This document shows positions 8,008-16,042 of a DNA stretch of 64,000 nt, piece by piece. The notes beneath the pieces are model-generated. The model was not told the DNA's origin, made no database searches, and saw only the letters and a list, made by a program, of their open reading frames with translations. Position 1 is the first letter of the stretch. Each line of letters opens with the position of its first letter. The position numbers and the translations under genes are program-made. The DNA is from an uncultured Bacteroidales bacterium (lineage in GTDB: Bacteria > Bacteroidota > Bacteroidia > Bacteroidales > Paludibacteraceae): NCBI GenBank assembly GCA_902800215.1, contig CADCDS010000013.1, positions 38,585 to 102,584 of the forward strand, read 5' to 3'.

Positions 8008-8949
8008 TTGTTAGCGCGTGACAACGGTGTCGAAGATCTGTGCACAATGATGGGCGTGAGCCGTTCCGGCTACTACAAATGGCTTAAGCGTAAGCCGACC
8101 AAGCGCGACATCAATCGTGAGCAGATGATAGCACTAGTCGCGAAAGTGCACGAGGAGCATAAGACGCACGGGTATCGTTGGGTAGCCGCCTATATATGTC
8201 AGAACACGCCCTACACGATAAGTCCCAACTACGCATATAAATGCTTTAAGTACCTGGGTATACACTCTGAGAGTCGCCATCAACCGAAACGCTATACACG
8301 CAAAGAGAAAGACAGATATCCGAACCTGATCTTCTCTACATGGGAGACGGTGGATAAGCCAAGACAAGTGATTGTGTCGGACATGACAGCGTTTAAGTAC
8401 CTGTACTATTACTTTGAAGTGACCTTTTACTTTGATGTGTTTACGAAGGAGATGCTGACTTTCCAAGTGGCAGAACGACGCGGATGCCGTGACCAATATA
8501 TCGACGGACTAACGGACGTTATAAGTCAGATAAGCGGACAGAATGAGCCGACTATTATCCATACGGATCAAGGCAGCGTATACTCCTCAAAGGCTTACAA
8601 CGAGCTGATCAAGGATACTAATATAATAAGGTCTATGTCCCGTGCCGGAAAGCCGACAGACAATCCTGTTAATGAAGCGTTGAACGGCTGGATCAAGGAG
8701 GAACTGACGATAGACTTTCACGTAGAGCGATGCCGGTCGCGCGAGGAGTTTAGGAGTCTGATGGAAACGTACCAGACGTATTACAACAACCAGCGTCCGT
8801 GCTATGCGATCGACTATAATACACCCGAAGGGTATCGGCAACGCTATGAGCAAGGATTGTTACCATTTTTGGATACGTTTGCGCACCGCGAGCCAAGCCC
8901 GGAACCAAAGTTTGTTAGGGAAAGAAGACAAAAGGCTGATACACAGTAA
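8008..8949 (+). CDS. IS3-family OrfB, DDE transposase catalytic half
   Basis: Integrase core of about 314 residues. Motifs: HTH_21-like MGVSRSGYYKWLKR near the start, HKTHGYRWVAAYI, then the DDE triad as VSDMTAF (first Asp), HTDQGSVYSS (second Asp) and NEALNGWIKEEL (Glu), and QTYYNNQRP near the end. The TTG at 8008 is only the first start-like codon; the frame is open upstream to 7921, consistent with production by frameshifting from OrfA. No internal stop is present, so the element may be active. Confidence 0.92.
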   Translation: MLARDNGVEDLCTMMGVSRSGYYKWLKRKPTKRDINREQMIALVAKVHEEHKTHGYRWVAAYICQNTPYTISPNYAYKCFKYLGIHSESRHQPKRYTRKEKDRYPNLIFSTWETVDKPRQVIVSDMTAFKYLYYYFEVTFYFDVFTKEMLTFQVAERRGCRDQYIDGLTDVISQISGQNEPTIIHTDQGSVYSSKAYNELIKDTNIIRSMSRAGKPTDNPVNEALNGWIKEELTIDFHVERCRSREEFRSLMETYQTYYNNQRPCYAIDYNTPEGYRQRYEQGLLPFLDTFAHREPSPEPKFVRERRQKADTQ

Positions 8950-8960
8950 GATAAGGAGTG

Positions 8961-9133
8961 TGTCTACTTTTGAAAACGAAAATGGACTAAAAATAGCGCC
9001 GATGTCCACTTTTGAAAAATGAGTACTAATAAAAAAAGACGTGGTGTCTACTTTTGAAAATGAAAAGTATCACTAATGTCCACTATTAAAAACAAAAACA
9101 ATAAAAAAATCAATTTTTGTGTCTACTTTTTAA
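8961..9133 (+). repeat. Five iterated copies of the IS end word
   Basis: TGTCTACTTTTGAAAA at 8961, TGTCCACTTTTGAAAA at 9003, TGTCTACTTTTGAAAA at 9045, TGTCCACTATTAAAAA at 9077 and TGTCTACTTTTTAAAT at 9118. Steps are 42, 42, 32 and 41 bp, and TGTCTA alternates with TGTCCA. Only one copy exists at the left end, in inverted orientation. Confidence 0.88.
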
Positions 9134-9209
9134 ATTTAGTACATTTCTGTACCTTTGCAGCCGATATTTTTTTACTAAAATCTCCTATTTTGTGCAGTTC
9201 GGAATTATA

Positions 9210-9265
9210 AAACTTGCAAAATAAGACGGTTTAAATTGCCGAAACTTGCAAAATAAGACAGTTTA
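9210..9265 (+). repeat. 24-bp direct repeat pair
   Basis: aaacttgcaaaataagacgg followed by ttta at 9210-9233 recurs at 9242-9265 with a single G to A change, 32 bp apart. It lies upstream of the ATPase promoter and may be a regulator site or a duplication scar. Confidence 0.75.
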
Positions 9266-9297
9266 GCTGGATTTTTTTTGCAAATCTTGCCGTTTTA

Positions 9298-9329
9298 TTT
9301 GCACATGTCATTTATTTTTTGTACCTTTG
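9298..9329 (+). promoter_or_regulatory. Promoter of the AAA ATPase gene
   Basis: TTTGCACATGTCA at -33, then TACCTTTGCAGCGG at -7, element starts exactly 24 bp apart. A textbook example of the extended consensus in this genome. Confidence 0.88.
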
Positions 9330-9354
9330 CAGCGGATTTTAAAATTACTTCATT

Positions 9355-10638
9355 ATGCGGAACTTGGAAATAATCTTGTCAGATCAGCGTCAGGAACTTC
9401 TCAATACGGATTGTACGGCATTATTGAGCCGTAAGGAAGAAAAGCGAATAGATCTGAATAGCAAGCTGGCGCAAGTGGTCATTGGCGTACGCCGTAGCGG
9501 AAAGTCCATGCTTTGCCAAAAAGTGCTACTTGAAAGCAAAGTCAAGTTCGCTTATGTCAATTTTGACGATGAGAACTTGGCAGACATTCAAGTATCCGAG
9601 TTGAACGACATTATCGAGACACTATATCGCATCTACGGTGATTATACCCATTTGTTCATTGACGAGGTGCAAAACGCTCCACGCTGGCCATTGTTCGTCA
9701 ACCGTTTGTTGCGTCAAGGCTTGCACTTGATACTAACCGGAAGTAACGCGAACCTTTTGAGCGATGAACTGATCACGCATTTAACTGGCAGATATAACGA
9801 AATCCGCTTGTATCCTTTCTCGTTTGAGGAGTTTTGCCGCATCAAGAATGTGGATATGAAGTCGTATACAACCAAAGCTATCGGCTTGCGTGGCCACGCG
9901 CTGAATGAGTATCTGAAAGATGGCGGTTTTCCGGAAACAATGGATGGTTCTATAGACAAAACGGCATATACCAAGGCTTTGCTTGACACAATAATTAAGA
10001 AGGATATATGCAAGCGCTATAAAGTGCGCTATCCGGCATCTTTGCGACAAGTGGCAGATACGGTTATTGATAATTTCTGTCAGGAGATCAATTTCGAAAA
10101 CATCCGAGAGACATATGCTATTCGTTCCGTTCAAACGGTGAAGAACTATGTGTCGTACTTGAATACAGCATATCTCGCGCGTATCTTGCATAAGTACTCC
10201 TTCAAGAGTGTAGAGCGGCAGTCGAATCAGAAAGCATATATTATCGACAATGCGTTTCTGAGCAATAGGGACAATGCGTTGCAACCGGAGAACTTAGGAT
10301 GGCGATTGGAAAATACCGTAGCCATAGAGTTGCTGCGTCGCCAAGTTTATGCGGACGAACAATTGTATTTCTTGCGGGAAAGTAATCGTTATGCTGTGGA
10401 TTTCGTGCGTACGCAAGCGAACAAAGTGCAGGAACTGATACAGGTGACATACGATTTCAGCAACCCTTCCACCAAACTACTCAACCGTGAACTAGGCGGA
10501 CTGACAAAGGCTTCCAAAATAACCCATTGTAACAACTTAACGCTTATCGTGATGTACGGCGAGACCGGAACTATAGAGCATAACGGCAAGAAGATCCGCG
10601 TCGTTAGCGCATCCGAATGGCTGGTTGATCCAAAGTAA
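9355..10638 (+). CDS. AAA ATPase with DUF4143 domain
   Basis: 427-residue soluble ATPase of the AAA_14/DUF4143 group. Walker A GVRRSGKS (residues 44-51), Walker B LFIDEVQN, sensor-like LILTGSNANLL, then a C-terminal DUF4143 region with ENTVAIELLRR and YFLRESNRYAVDFV, which resembles the nuclease-like core (E...VDF) seen in this group. Function is unknown; such genes are abundant, mobile and patchily distributed in Bacteroidales, and some are suspected of roles in DNA processing or defence. It is first in the accessory island after the IS and has its own promoter. Length is normal and no disruption is visible. Confidence 0.88.
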   Translation: MRNLEIILSDQRQELLNTDCTALLSRKEEKRIDLNSKLAQVVIGVRRSGKSMLCQKVLLESKVKFAYVNFDDENLADIQVSELNDIIETLYRIYGDYTHLFIDEVQNAPRWPLFVNRLLRQGLHLILTGSNANLLSDELITHLTGRYNEIRLYPFSFEEFCRIKNVDMKSYTTKAIGLRGHALNEYLKDGGFPETMDGSIDKTAYTKALLDTIIKKDICKRYKVRYPASLRQVADTVIDNFCQEINFENIRETYAIRSVQTVKNYVSYLNTAYLARILHKYSFKSVERQSNQKAYIIDNAFLSNRDNALQPENLGWRLENTVAIELLRRQVYADEQLYFLRESNRYAVDFVRTQANKVQELIQVTYDFSNPSTKLLNRELGGLTKASKITHCNNLTLIVMYGETGTIEHNGKKIRVVSASEWLVDPK

Positions 10639-10649
10639 AATATTGATTT

Positions 10650-11057
10650 ATGAAACGCCTCTTTCCTATCCTCGTTGGCTGTCTCTTGTCATTCGTTGCG
10701 CAAGCGCAAGATATTATTCCTGCTGATTCTATAGGAGAATTTTGTAGCCATATCGTAACGCCTATGCCTGAGTTCCCCGGTGGGCAGAAAGCGCTATTCG
10801 AATATCTGGCAAGCAATGTGCATTATGAGGACTTAGTATGGGATGCTGACATTACAGGACGCGTCATTGTACAATTTTTAGTGCAGGCAGATGGCTCCAT
10901 TACGGATATTGAGGTCGTTCGTTCGCTGGGTTATCCTAAGCTTGATGAGGAAGCGAAACGTGTGATCTCAGAAATGCCCAAATGGGTTTGGAAATGCGAC
11001 CCTGAGAAATATGCTCCTATGAGGTACACCGTGCCCGTTAATTTTAAACTTCAATAG
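10650..11057 (+). CDS. Secreted TonB C-terminal-domain protein (copy 1)
   Basis: 135 residues: signal peptide MKRLFPILVGCLLSFVAQAQ, then a single TonB C-terminal fold with PEFPGGQKALFEYL, GRVIVQFLVQADGSITDIEV and the closing RYTVPVNFKL. Unlike true TonB it has no membrane anchor that stays uncleaved and no proline spacer, so it is probably a free periplasmic TonB-CTD protein. Its 3' half is identical at DNA level over 71 bases to the gene at 13269 (10890-10960 against 13512-13582), showing recent duplication or gene conversion. It is followed by a lipoprotein gene four bases on. Confidence 0.85.
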   Translation: MKRLFPILVGCLLSFVAQAQDIIPADSIGEFCSHIVTPMPEFPGGQKALFEYLASNVHYEDLVWDADITGRVIVQFLVQADGSITDIEVVRSLGYPKLDEEAKRVISEMPKWVWKCDPEKYAPMRYTVPVNFKLQ

Positions 11058-11061
11058 CTTT

Positions 11062-11865
11062 ATGAAACGTATCATTCCTATCCTTCTTGCCTGCCTTTGC
11101 TTGGCAGCGTGCAAAAAATCAGTAGACAAACTTAATCTTGCGAATGCGGATATTGTTGAATACGTTGAAACAATGGATGTCTATGCCGATTCCATTACCG
11201 GCTATGCTACGTATTCTGCCAATAACAGGTTTGTTGTTACGCCGGAAGAGATTACTGAAGAGCAATACAAAAAACTCCTCACGGATGAATATGTAATGAA
11301 AGAGCCAGAACTAATTGACAAAAATTCTATATGTTACAAAGAATTGTTTGAAAAAAGCAAATGGAACATCAAACGTTATGGTTTAATGCGTAATCTCGTT
11401 GATTATGACTATAATTTTAGAGAAGACGACTGCTGTATATGGCCTGAATCGATATATTATTATAAAGAGACGAAACAATATAGATTCGACATAAGTAGCC
11501 CGATGACTACAGAATCCTTCATGATATCGGAAAATGGACATGTGGATACCACCTACATGCAATCAGAGACCAGAAGTTATGGGAAAAACCATATTTTTGT
11601 AGGTCAAAAAGGGCACGACTGTGATTTTCGCGGCTCATTATGGTTCTATTTTTACGACGAACCAAATCACCATATGATTCCGCTTTGTCATTATACGGAT
11701 TATCGCTGGCATGAAGATACCTTTGATTTCAACCTTTGTTGGATAAGCGAAGATGAACTATTGGTATCTGCCGTTTCTCTTGGCCATTGTTGGATAGGAG
11801 AATCTATCAACCTTGCCCCATCCGGCACACCTGTTTATTATAAATTGCGACTTTCATATAAATAA
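11062..11865 (+). CDS. Unknown lipoprotein paired with TonB-CTD copy 1
   Basis: 267 residues with signal MKRIIPILLACLCLAAC (lipobox LAAC). The mature protein is acidic and Tyr-rich, with no family I recognise; the end of the chain (ESINLAPSGTPVYYKLRL) looks like beta structure. The signal region is similar to the lipoprotein at 13684, which holds the same place after the second TonB-CTD copy, but the mature parts have diverged strongly. Probably an outer-membrane-anchored partner of the secreted TonB-like protein. Confidence 0.75.
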   Translation: MKRIIPILLACLCLAACKKSVDKLNLANADIVEYVETMDVYADSITGYATYSANNRFVVTPEEITEEQYKKLLTDEYVMKEPELIDKNSICYKELFEKSKWNIKRYGLMRNLVDYDYNFREDDCCIWPESIYYYKETKQYRFDISSPMTTESFMISENGHVDTTYMQSETRSYGKNHIFVGQKGHDCDFRGSLWFYFYDEPNHHMIPLCHYTDYRWHEDTFDFNLCWISEDELLVSAVSLGHCWIGESINLAPSGTPVYYKLRLSYK

Positions 11866-11935
11866 CTCTATGAAACTTCTATAGAGTTGCTTTTTCGGCA
11901 AAAATGCAGATAATTCGCATTTTCTTGCCATAAAA

Positions 11936-11967
11936 CTTGCCGGTTTCGACAAAAATTAGTATCTTTG
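11936..11967 (+). promoter_or_regulatory. Promoter with partial operator, gene at 11988
   Basis: CTTG at 11936 and TATCTTTG at 11960, 24 bp apart. An imperfect palindrome TTGCCG-GTTT-CGACAA (11937-11952) overlaps the -33 element; a perfect version stands before the Fic gene at 15091. Confidence 0.75.
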
Positions 11968-11987
11968 CAGCGAAAAATAATACCCCT

Positions 11988-12611
11988 ATGAAACGCCTTT
12001 TGTCAATATTTTTTGCTTGTCTTCTGTCTTTCATGGTGCAAGCGCAAGAGAATCGTCTTGGACCGATTATGGTATATAATATTTCTTCGCCTGATATATA
12101 CCATACCATTGTGTTGGATACGTTGATTCCTGAGAAAGTGTCCGTTACTTTTGCGTATGTTGTGCGCCCTTCTTTTGATCCTGAATATGCGTTGGTGTAT
12201 AACTGGTACAAGAAAAAAATCATTTATTCTGAAGTGGTCAGTTCTGCAACAAACATCTGGTATTCTTTAAATAGTAATAAAAATTACACTGTTAACCGTT
12301 GGGAACTGAAGGTCGATCCGAAAGTTGCGGAATCCATACGGGTTTTGCTGCGTACGGCGATCGCTACGGCTGTTGCTCCGAAAGATGGTTCTGGTTTTAT
12401 GGTTGGAGAGGATGGTACGACATACCAGTTCTACGCTGATTTTTATACAGCGGAATGTTGGTCTCCTGACTCCGGAAACAATGCAGAACTCGTGCGTATC
12501 ATGGATGCGGTGTGCCAGGCTGTCAAGAAGCAAGATTCAGCTTTGCTGCAAGCCTTGCTTCCTGATATCAACCGTCTTACTGAAGCATATGACAAATATG
12601 TCTGCCGATGA
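11988..12611 (+). CDS. Unknown secreted protein
   Basis: 207 residues with a signal peptide (MKRLLSIFFACLLSFMVQAQ). The mature part begins with beta-rich sequence (MVYNISSPDIYHTIVLD) and later has a helical segment rich in Ala/Val (ESIRVLLRTAIATAVAP) and a Cys pair (ECWSPD, AVCQAV). No domain recognised. The start is set by the promoter at 11936-11967 and by the signal peptide; the longer frame would begin inside the promoter. It lies between the two TonB-CTD/lipoprotein modules and shares their signal-peptide style, so it probably belongs to the same island. Confidence 0.75.
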   Translation: MKRLLSIFFACLLSFMVQAQENRLGPIMVYNISSPDIYHTIVLDTLIPEKVSVTFAYVVRPSFDPEYALVYNWYKKKIIYSEVVSSATNIWYSLNSNKNYTVNRWELKVDPKVAESIRVLLRTAIATAVAPKDGSGFMVGEDGTTYQFYADFYTAECWSPDSGNNAELVRIMDAVCQAVKKQDSALLQALLPDINRLTEAYDKYVCR

Positions 12612-12669
12612 CACTCTATCGGTAAAAAATGTACCTATGCAGCGGATGTTTTTGTAAAATAAGGCCATC

Positions 12670-13221
12670 ATGATAGTTAATACAATGAAATCATACATGT
12701 TAGAAATATTGATTGCGCTCACAATGACTTTTTGTCCGGTGTCAGCATCTTCTAATGAGAGAAGAGAAGCCGATACTATTAGCGTAGATGAACTAAAATC
12801 TGCCGAGCATGATTCTATAAAAGTTTATGGCGAGATAGACGGTGCTATGTATATAATAGATGAAAATGCACCTGAAGCGATTCCCACTTTTGACGAGAGC
12901 GATACTACCGTATTTGTAAAGGTGGATCAGATGCCGGAGTTTCCAAATGGCACTCAAGCATTATTCACATATCTTTCAGAAAACTTTAAGTGTCCGGTTG
13001 TTACTTATGATTTACGCGGAGGAAGAGCAATTTGTGAGTTCATAGTAAATAAAGATGGCTCTATTTCCCACATACACATCTCTCAGTCATCTGCAGATTC
13101 GTTATTGGATAAAGAGGCTTTACGAGTTATTCAGCAGATGCCGAATTGGATACCGGGAAAACACAAAGGACATGTTGTCCGTGTTAGATATACTGTGCCG
13201 ATCAGTTTCAAATTTGAGTGA
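12670..13221 (+). CDS. Secreted TonB C-terminal-domain protein (divergent)
   Basis: 183 residues. A hydrophobic N-terminus (LEILIALTMTFCPVSA) acts as signal, followed by a 60-residue acidic linker and a TonB C-terminal domain: MPEFPNGTQALFTYL, GRAICEFIVNKDGSISH, VIQQMPNWIPGK and RVRYTVPISFKFE. It is a diverged relative of the two nearly identical copies on either side. An aagg box lies before the ATG at 12670; ATG at 12685 is an alternative. A weak -7 (TACCTATGC, about 12630) may give it its own promoter. Confidence 0.8.
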   Translation: MIVNTMKSYMLEILIALTMTFCPVSASSNERREADTISVDELKSAEHDSIKVYGEIDGAMYIIDENAPEAIPTFDESDTTVFVKVDQMPEFPNGTQALFTYLSENFKCPVVTYDLRGGRAICEFIVNKDGSISHIHISQSSADSLLDKEALRVIQQMPNWIPGKHKGHVVRVRYTVPISFKFE

Positions 13222-13268
13222 TTCGTTTACGTTTGCCTGCAATGCCTGATTTTCTTACACATAGCCCT

Positions 13269-13679
13269 ATGAAACGTCTCTTTCCTATCCTTCTTGCCTG
13301 CCTCTTGCCCATCATTGCGCAAGCGCAAGATACTATTTTTGTTGATTCTGATGGAGAAGAGTATATTGTACATAGACCAACTCCTGTGCCCGAGTTTCCG
13401 GGGGGACATAAAGCACTATTCGAATATCTGTCAAACAACGTGCACTATCCGGAACAGGCTGTAAAAGATAGTATTGAAGATCGTGTCATTTGCCAATTTT
13501 TAGTACAAGCCGATGGCTCCATTACGGATATTGAGGTCGTTCGTTCGCTGGGTTATCCTAAGCTTGATGAGGAAGCGAAACGCGTAATCTCAGAAATGCC
13601 CAAATGGGTTTGGAAACGCGACCCGGGGAAATATGCTCCCGTGAGATACACCGTGCCCGTTAATTTCAAACTTCAATAG
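13269..13679 (+). CDS. Secreted TonB C-terminal-domain protein (copy 2)
   Basis: 136 residues; signal peptide MKRLFPILLACLLPIIAQAQ, then a TonB C-terminal domain with PEFPGGHKALFEYL and the same ending as copy 1 (VPVNFKLQ). From GSITDIEV to the end it is nearly identical to the gene at 10650, while the region after the signal peptide differs, as expected of recent partial conversion. The ATG at 13269 is chosen because it starts the signal peptide. A lipoprotein follows four bases downstream, as in copy 1. Confidence 0.87.
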   Translation: MKRLFPILLACLLPIIAQAQDTIFVDSDGEEYIVHRPTPVPEFPGGHKALFEYLSNNVHYPEQAVKDSIEDRVICQFLVQADGSITDIEVVRSLGYPKLDEEAKRVISEMPKWVWKRDPGKYAPVRYTVPVNFKLQ

Positions 13680-13683
13680 CTCT

Positions 13684-14532
13684 ATGAAACACGTATTATC
13701 TATTCTCCTTGCCTGTCTCTGCCTGACAGCTTGCCATAAAACCTCCACTCCTCGTGGAATCCTTTCTAATGACTTGTCCTATTCGCTTATTTGTCCGGAT
13801 TCTATTCCTACGGATGAAGTTTATTCGTGGTGGAGTGAATCCGCCAAACAAAGTTGGATAGAGTACGGAAATGAACCGATGGAAGATAGGTGGTTTACAT
13901 TGCCCGAACCATTAGGATTCCGAGGTGCGGATTTTCAACGCTTCTACATCCATTATGATACCGTGTACAAGGTCTCCGATTCAATCTATCACATAGATGG
14001 AAGAACGCGCTGTAAAGACGAAATCTGTACAATCTCCGGCAGTTTGATCGTTGATTCTGTCGTTCCGTATAATGACACGTTATTTAGTGTAGATATTACA
14101 GAGTCAGGAACACTCTATGCCCATTATACCCTGCAAGCGAACCATAACGACAAGCACATCGCCGATGTAGAGGGAAAGGCGTATTTTTATTACCTTGTTC
14201 ATAATGACAGTATTTTCTATGACGCGCTTGATTTGGTAGCGGATGGTTATTGCAACAACCAATATACCGGTAAATGGATATATCTGGACACCCATGATAC
14301 GCTTACTTGCAATTGGGGCGATTTCCGTATTCCCGAATCCGATCGCTTAGATGGAGGATGCGGATGCTTTGTTCCTGATAAAGCGTTCTACGATAATGGC
14401 TGGAAGACATATATTGATTGGCTTGATCATGGCTGGGTAGCCGACCCGGAACATGCTTACTACGACTCTATCTACCAATCTGAAACTGGTGGAAATTTAC
14501 TTATACGAAATGAGCGCTTTAAGTTAAACTAA
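13684..14532 (+). CDS. Unknown lipoprotein paired with TonB-CTD copy 2
   Basis: 282 residues; signal MKHVLSILLACLCLTAC with lipobox LTAC. The mature chain is acidic, rich in Asp, Tyr and Trp, with repeated YxxD-like segments and a Cys pair (GGCGCF) near the C-terminus. No known family. Its position after a secreted TonB-CTD gene repeats the arrangement at 10650-11865, which suggests the two products act together at the outer membrane. Confidence 0.75.
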   Translation: MKHVLSILLACLCLTACHKTSTPRGILSNDLSYSLICPDSIPTDEVYSWWSESAKQSWIEYGNEPMEDRWFTLPEPLGFRGADFQRFYIHYDTVYKVSDSIYHIDGRTRCKDEICTISGSLIVDSVVPYNDTLFSVDITESGTLYAHYTLQANHNDKHIADVEGKAYFYYLVHNDSIFYDALDLVADGYCNNQYTGKWIYLDTHDTLTCNWGDFRIPESDRLDGGCGCFVPDKAFYDNGWKTYIDWLDHGWVADPEHAYYDSIYQSETGGNLLIRNERFKLN

Positions 14533-14592
14533 TAGACGCATAAGGGTCTTATCGGTATCGCATCGGGGGAATGTCGTATCCCACCCATACCT

Positions 14593-14616
14593 ATAATATA
14601 TATTTATATATATTAT
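14593..14616. repeat. AT-only perfect inverted repeat
   Basis: Eleven-base arms (ATAATATATAT / ATATATATTAT) around TT, between the lipoprotein and the next small gene. It could end the lipoprotein transcript or be a binding site; no T-tract follows. Confidence 0.5.
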
Positions 14617-14654
14617 CCCGTGATTTTGAAATTTTACCCGTCAAACAACGTAAA

Positions 14655-15005
14655 ATGAACTGCAAAATACACCCGGTTTTATATCATTTTTACCTCCGCC
14701 TCAAAGATGTGCTCGGAGCCGAAATAGTGCATCGTCGAAAACGCACTTCTCGTACAGCCATAGAAGTCATCTTTTATACAGACGATTTCTTGGTCATAAC
14801 AAGGCATATAAACACCCTTCCTGAAGCTGAGAAATGCGGCTTCTGGATTATCTGTCGTCCGCAAACGAAACCCGATCGGATGTTCTATAAAAATCATCGC
14901 GTCTACCAATTATTCCTCTCTCCCGTTCATCCCAAGAAACGCCGCGAAATGGTCAAAACCATCACTCCGCTCCATCAACCTGAAGTAGTTGCTATGATTG
15001 CCTAA
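14655..15005 (+). CDS. Small unknown basic protein
   Basis: 116 residues from the ATG at 14655 (MNCKIHPVLYHFYLRLKD). No signal peptide. Basic, with mixed strands and helices (GAEIVHRRKRTSRTAIEVIFYTDDFLVITRHI) and a HPKKRREMVKTITPL tail. No family recognised and no strong promoter or RBS, so the gene is likely but not certain. An upstream in-frame start at 14571 would add 28 residues through an AT-rich palindrome and is less likely. It lies between the lipoprotein module and the Fic gene. Confidence 0.5.
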   Translation: MNCKIHPVLYHFYLRLKDVLGAEIVHRRKRTSRTAIEVIFYTDDFLVITRHINTLPEAEKCGFWIICRPQTKPDRMFYKNHRVYQLFLSPVHPKKRREMVKTITPLHQPEVVAMIA

Positions 15006-15089
15006 ACAAGTGTAAAAATGCAATAAATTTTCATTTTCCTTGCCGGAAACCGTCTTTTTTGTAAAAAATTCGATTTTTTTGCTCAAAAA

Positions 15090-15121
15090 CTTGCCGGTAT
15101 CGGCAAAAATTTGTACCTTTG
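15090..15121 (+). promoter_or_regulatory. Promoter and palindromic operator of Fic gene 1
   Basis: CTTG at 15090 and TACCTTTG at 15114, 24 bp apart. The -33 region is covered by a perfect palindrome TTGCCG-GTAT-CGGCAA (15091-15106). A further half site TTGCCG lies at the start codon. The encoded protein has its own N-terminal HTH, so autorepression is plausible. Confidence 0.75.
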
Positions 15122-15151
15122 CAGCGGATTTTGAATCAAAACTTGCCGATA

Positions 15152-16036
15152 ATGGAATATATATCCGTCATACAGTTTGCCGAAAAGTACGGCATTAGCG
15201 AACGAACCGCACGAAATTATTGTGCGGCAGGGAAGATAGATGGTGCCTTTCTGACTGGCAAAACATGGAATATCCCTGTGGATGCAGAAATAGTCAAAAG
15301 TCGAAAGTCGAAAGTCGAAAATCCATTATTGTTCCGTTTGCGTGAGGAGAAAGAATCTCGTCTCAAGGGCGGTATCTACCATCGTACGCAGATAGATCTG
15401 ACCTATAACTCCAATCATATCGAAGGCAGTAAACTGACCAAAGAACAGACACGCTATATCTTCGAGACCAACACACTGGGTGTCACAACCGAGAACACTT
15501 CTGTCGATGATATCATGGAGACGATCAACCACTTTCGCTGCATTGATTATGTCATCGACCATGCGACGGATAAGATCACCGAGGCACACATCAAACAACT
15601 CCACGCTATCCTCAAAACGAACACTTCCGACAGCCGCAAGGATTGGTTTGCCATAGGTGATTATAAACGCCTTGCCAACGAGGTAGGCGAACAAGAAACG
15701 GTTGATCCCAAAGACGTTCATCGAGCCATGAAAGCCCTGCTCTCCGACTATAATACGCTCCGCCAAGTGACGTTCGATGACATACTGGATTTCCATGTGC
15801 GTTTCGAGCGTATCCATCCTTTCCAAGACGGGAATGGTCGTGTAGGGCGTCTGCTGCTCTTCTGGCAATGTCTGCAAAATGCGCAAGTACCGTTTATCAT
15901 TACCGACAAACTGCGTCTCTACTACTATCGCGGCCTGCAAAACTGGGGCGACACCAACGGCTATCTCCGTGATACCTGTCTCACGGCACAAGATCATTAT
16001 AAAGCCTTATTGGACTATTTTAAAGTAAAATATTAA
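15152..16036 (+). CDS. Fic-domain AMP-transferase with N-terminal HTH
   Basis: 294-residue Fic protein. The N-terminus (ISVIQFAEKYGISERTARNYCAAGKI) is an excisionase/MerR-like helix-turn-helix. The inhibitory motif S/TxxxEG is present as SNHIEG (residues 87-92) ahead of the Fic core, the class II arrangement that blocks the active site. The catalytic HPFQDGNGRVGR (222-233) is complete, so it should transfer AMP, or another nucleotide, to a hydroxyl of a target protein. Start at ATG 15152 sits just after the promoter. A heptamer array codes KSRKSKVEN in the linker between the HTH and Fic parts. A DUF2851 gene begins six bases downstream. Confidence 0.9.
   Translation: MEYISVIQFAEKYGISERTARNYCAAGKIDGAFLTGKTWNIPVDAEIVKSRKSKVENPLLFRLREEKESRLKGGIYHRTQIDLTYNSNHIEGSKLTKEQTRYIFETNTLGVTTENTSVDDIMETINHFRCIDYVIDHATDKITEAHIKQLHAILKTNTSDSRKDWFAIGDYKRLANEVGEQETVDPKDVHRAMKALLSDYNTLRQVTFDDILDFHVRFERIHPFQDGNGRVGRLLLFWQCLQNAQVPFIITDKLRLYYYRGLQNWGDTNGYLRDTCLTAQDHYKALLDYFKVKY
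15291..15318. repeat. Heptamer array in the Fic linker
   Basis: Units tagtcaa, aagtcga, aagtcga, aagtcga. The only member of the array family found between 7.5 and 16 kb. Confidence 0.8.
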
Positions 16037-16042
16037 GTCGAT

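Larger units (their letters stand above)
7541..9133 (+). mobile_element. IS3-family insertion sequence
   Basis: Two overlapping-frame genes of IS3 organisation (orfA HTH, orfB DDE integrase) between inverted copies of GTGTCTACTTTT read outward. The left copy is at 7541-7555 on the minus strand; the first right copy is at 8959 and further copies run to 9133, so the exact right boundary is uncertain. No target duplication could be assigned. The element sits between the DUF4419 promoter and the accessory island, so it may mark an island edge. Confidence 0.85.
8950..9297. other. Gene-free stretch: IS right end and direct repeats
   Basis: Together with the promoter that follows, the gene-free interval is 405 bases. 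It holds five iterations of a TGTCYACTTTTGAAAA word (8961-9133), a promoter-like -7 (TACCTTTGC at 9150-9158) directly after the last copy, and a pair of 24-bp direct repeats (9210-9265). No open reading frame with a plausible start was seen. Confidence 0.75.

Noticed and set aside
8961-9133. CRISPR-like reading of the five TGTCYACTTTT words
   Set aside because: Spacing is short and uneven, the word is the IS end, and there are no cas genes.
14571-14654. Upstream start of the small gene at 14655
   Set aside because: The extension runs over an AT palindrome and adds no conserved sequence.
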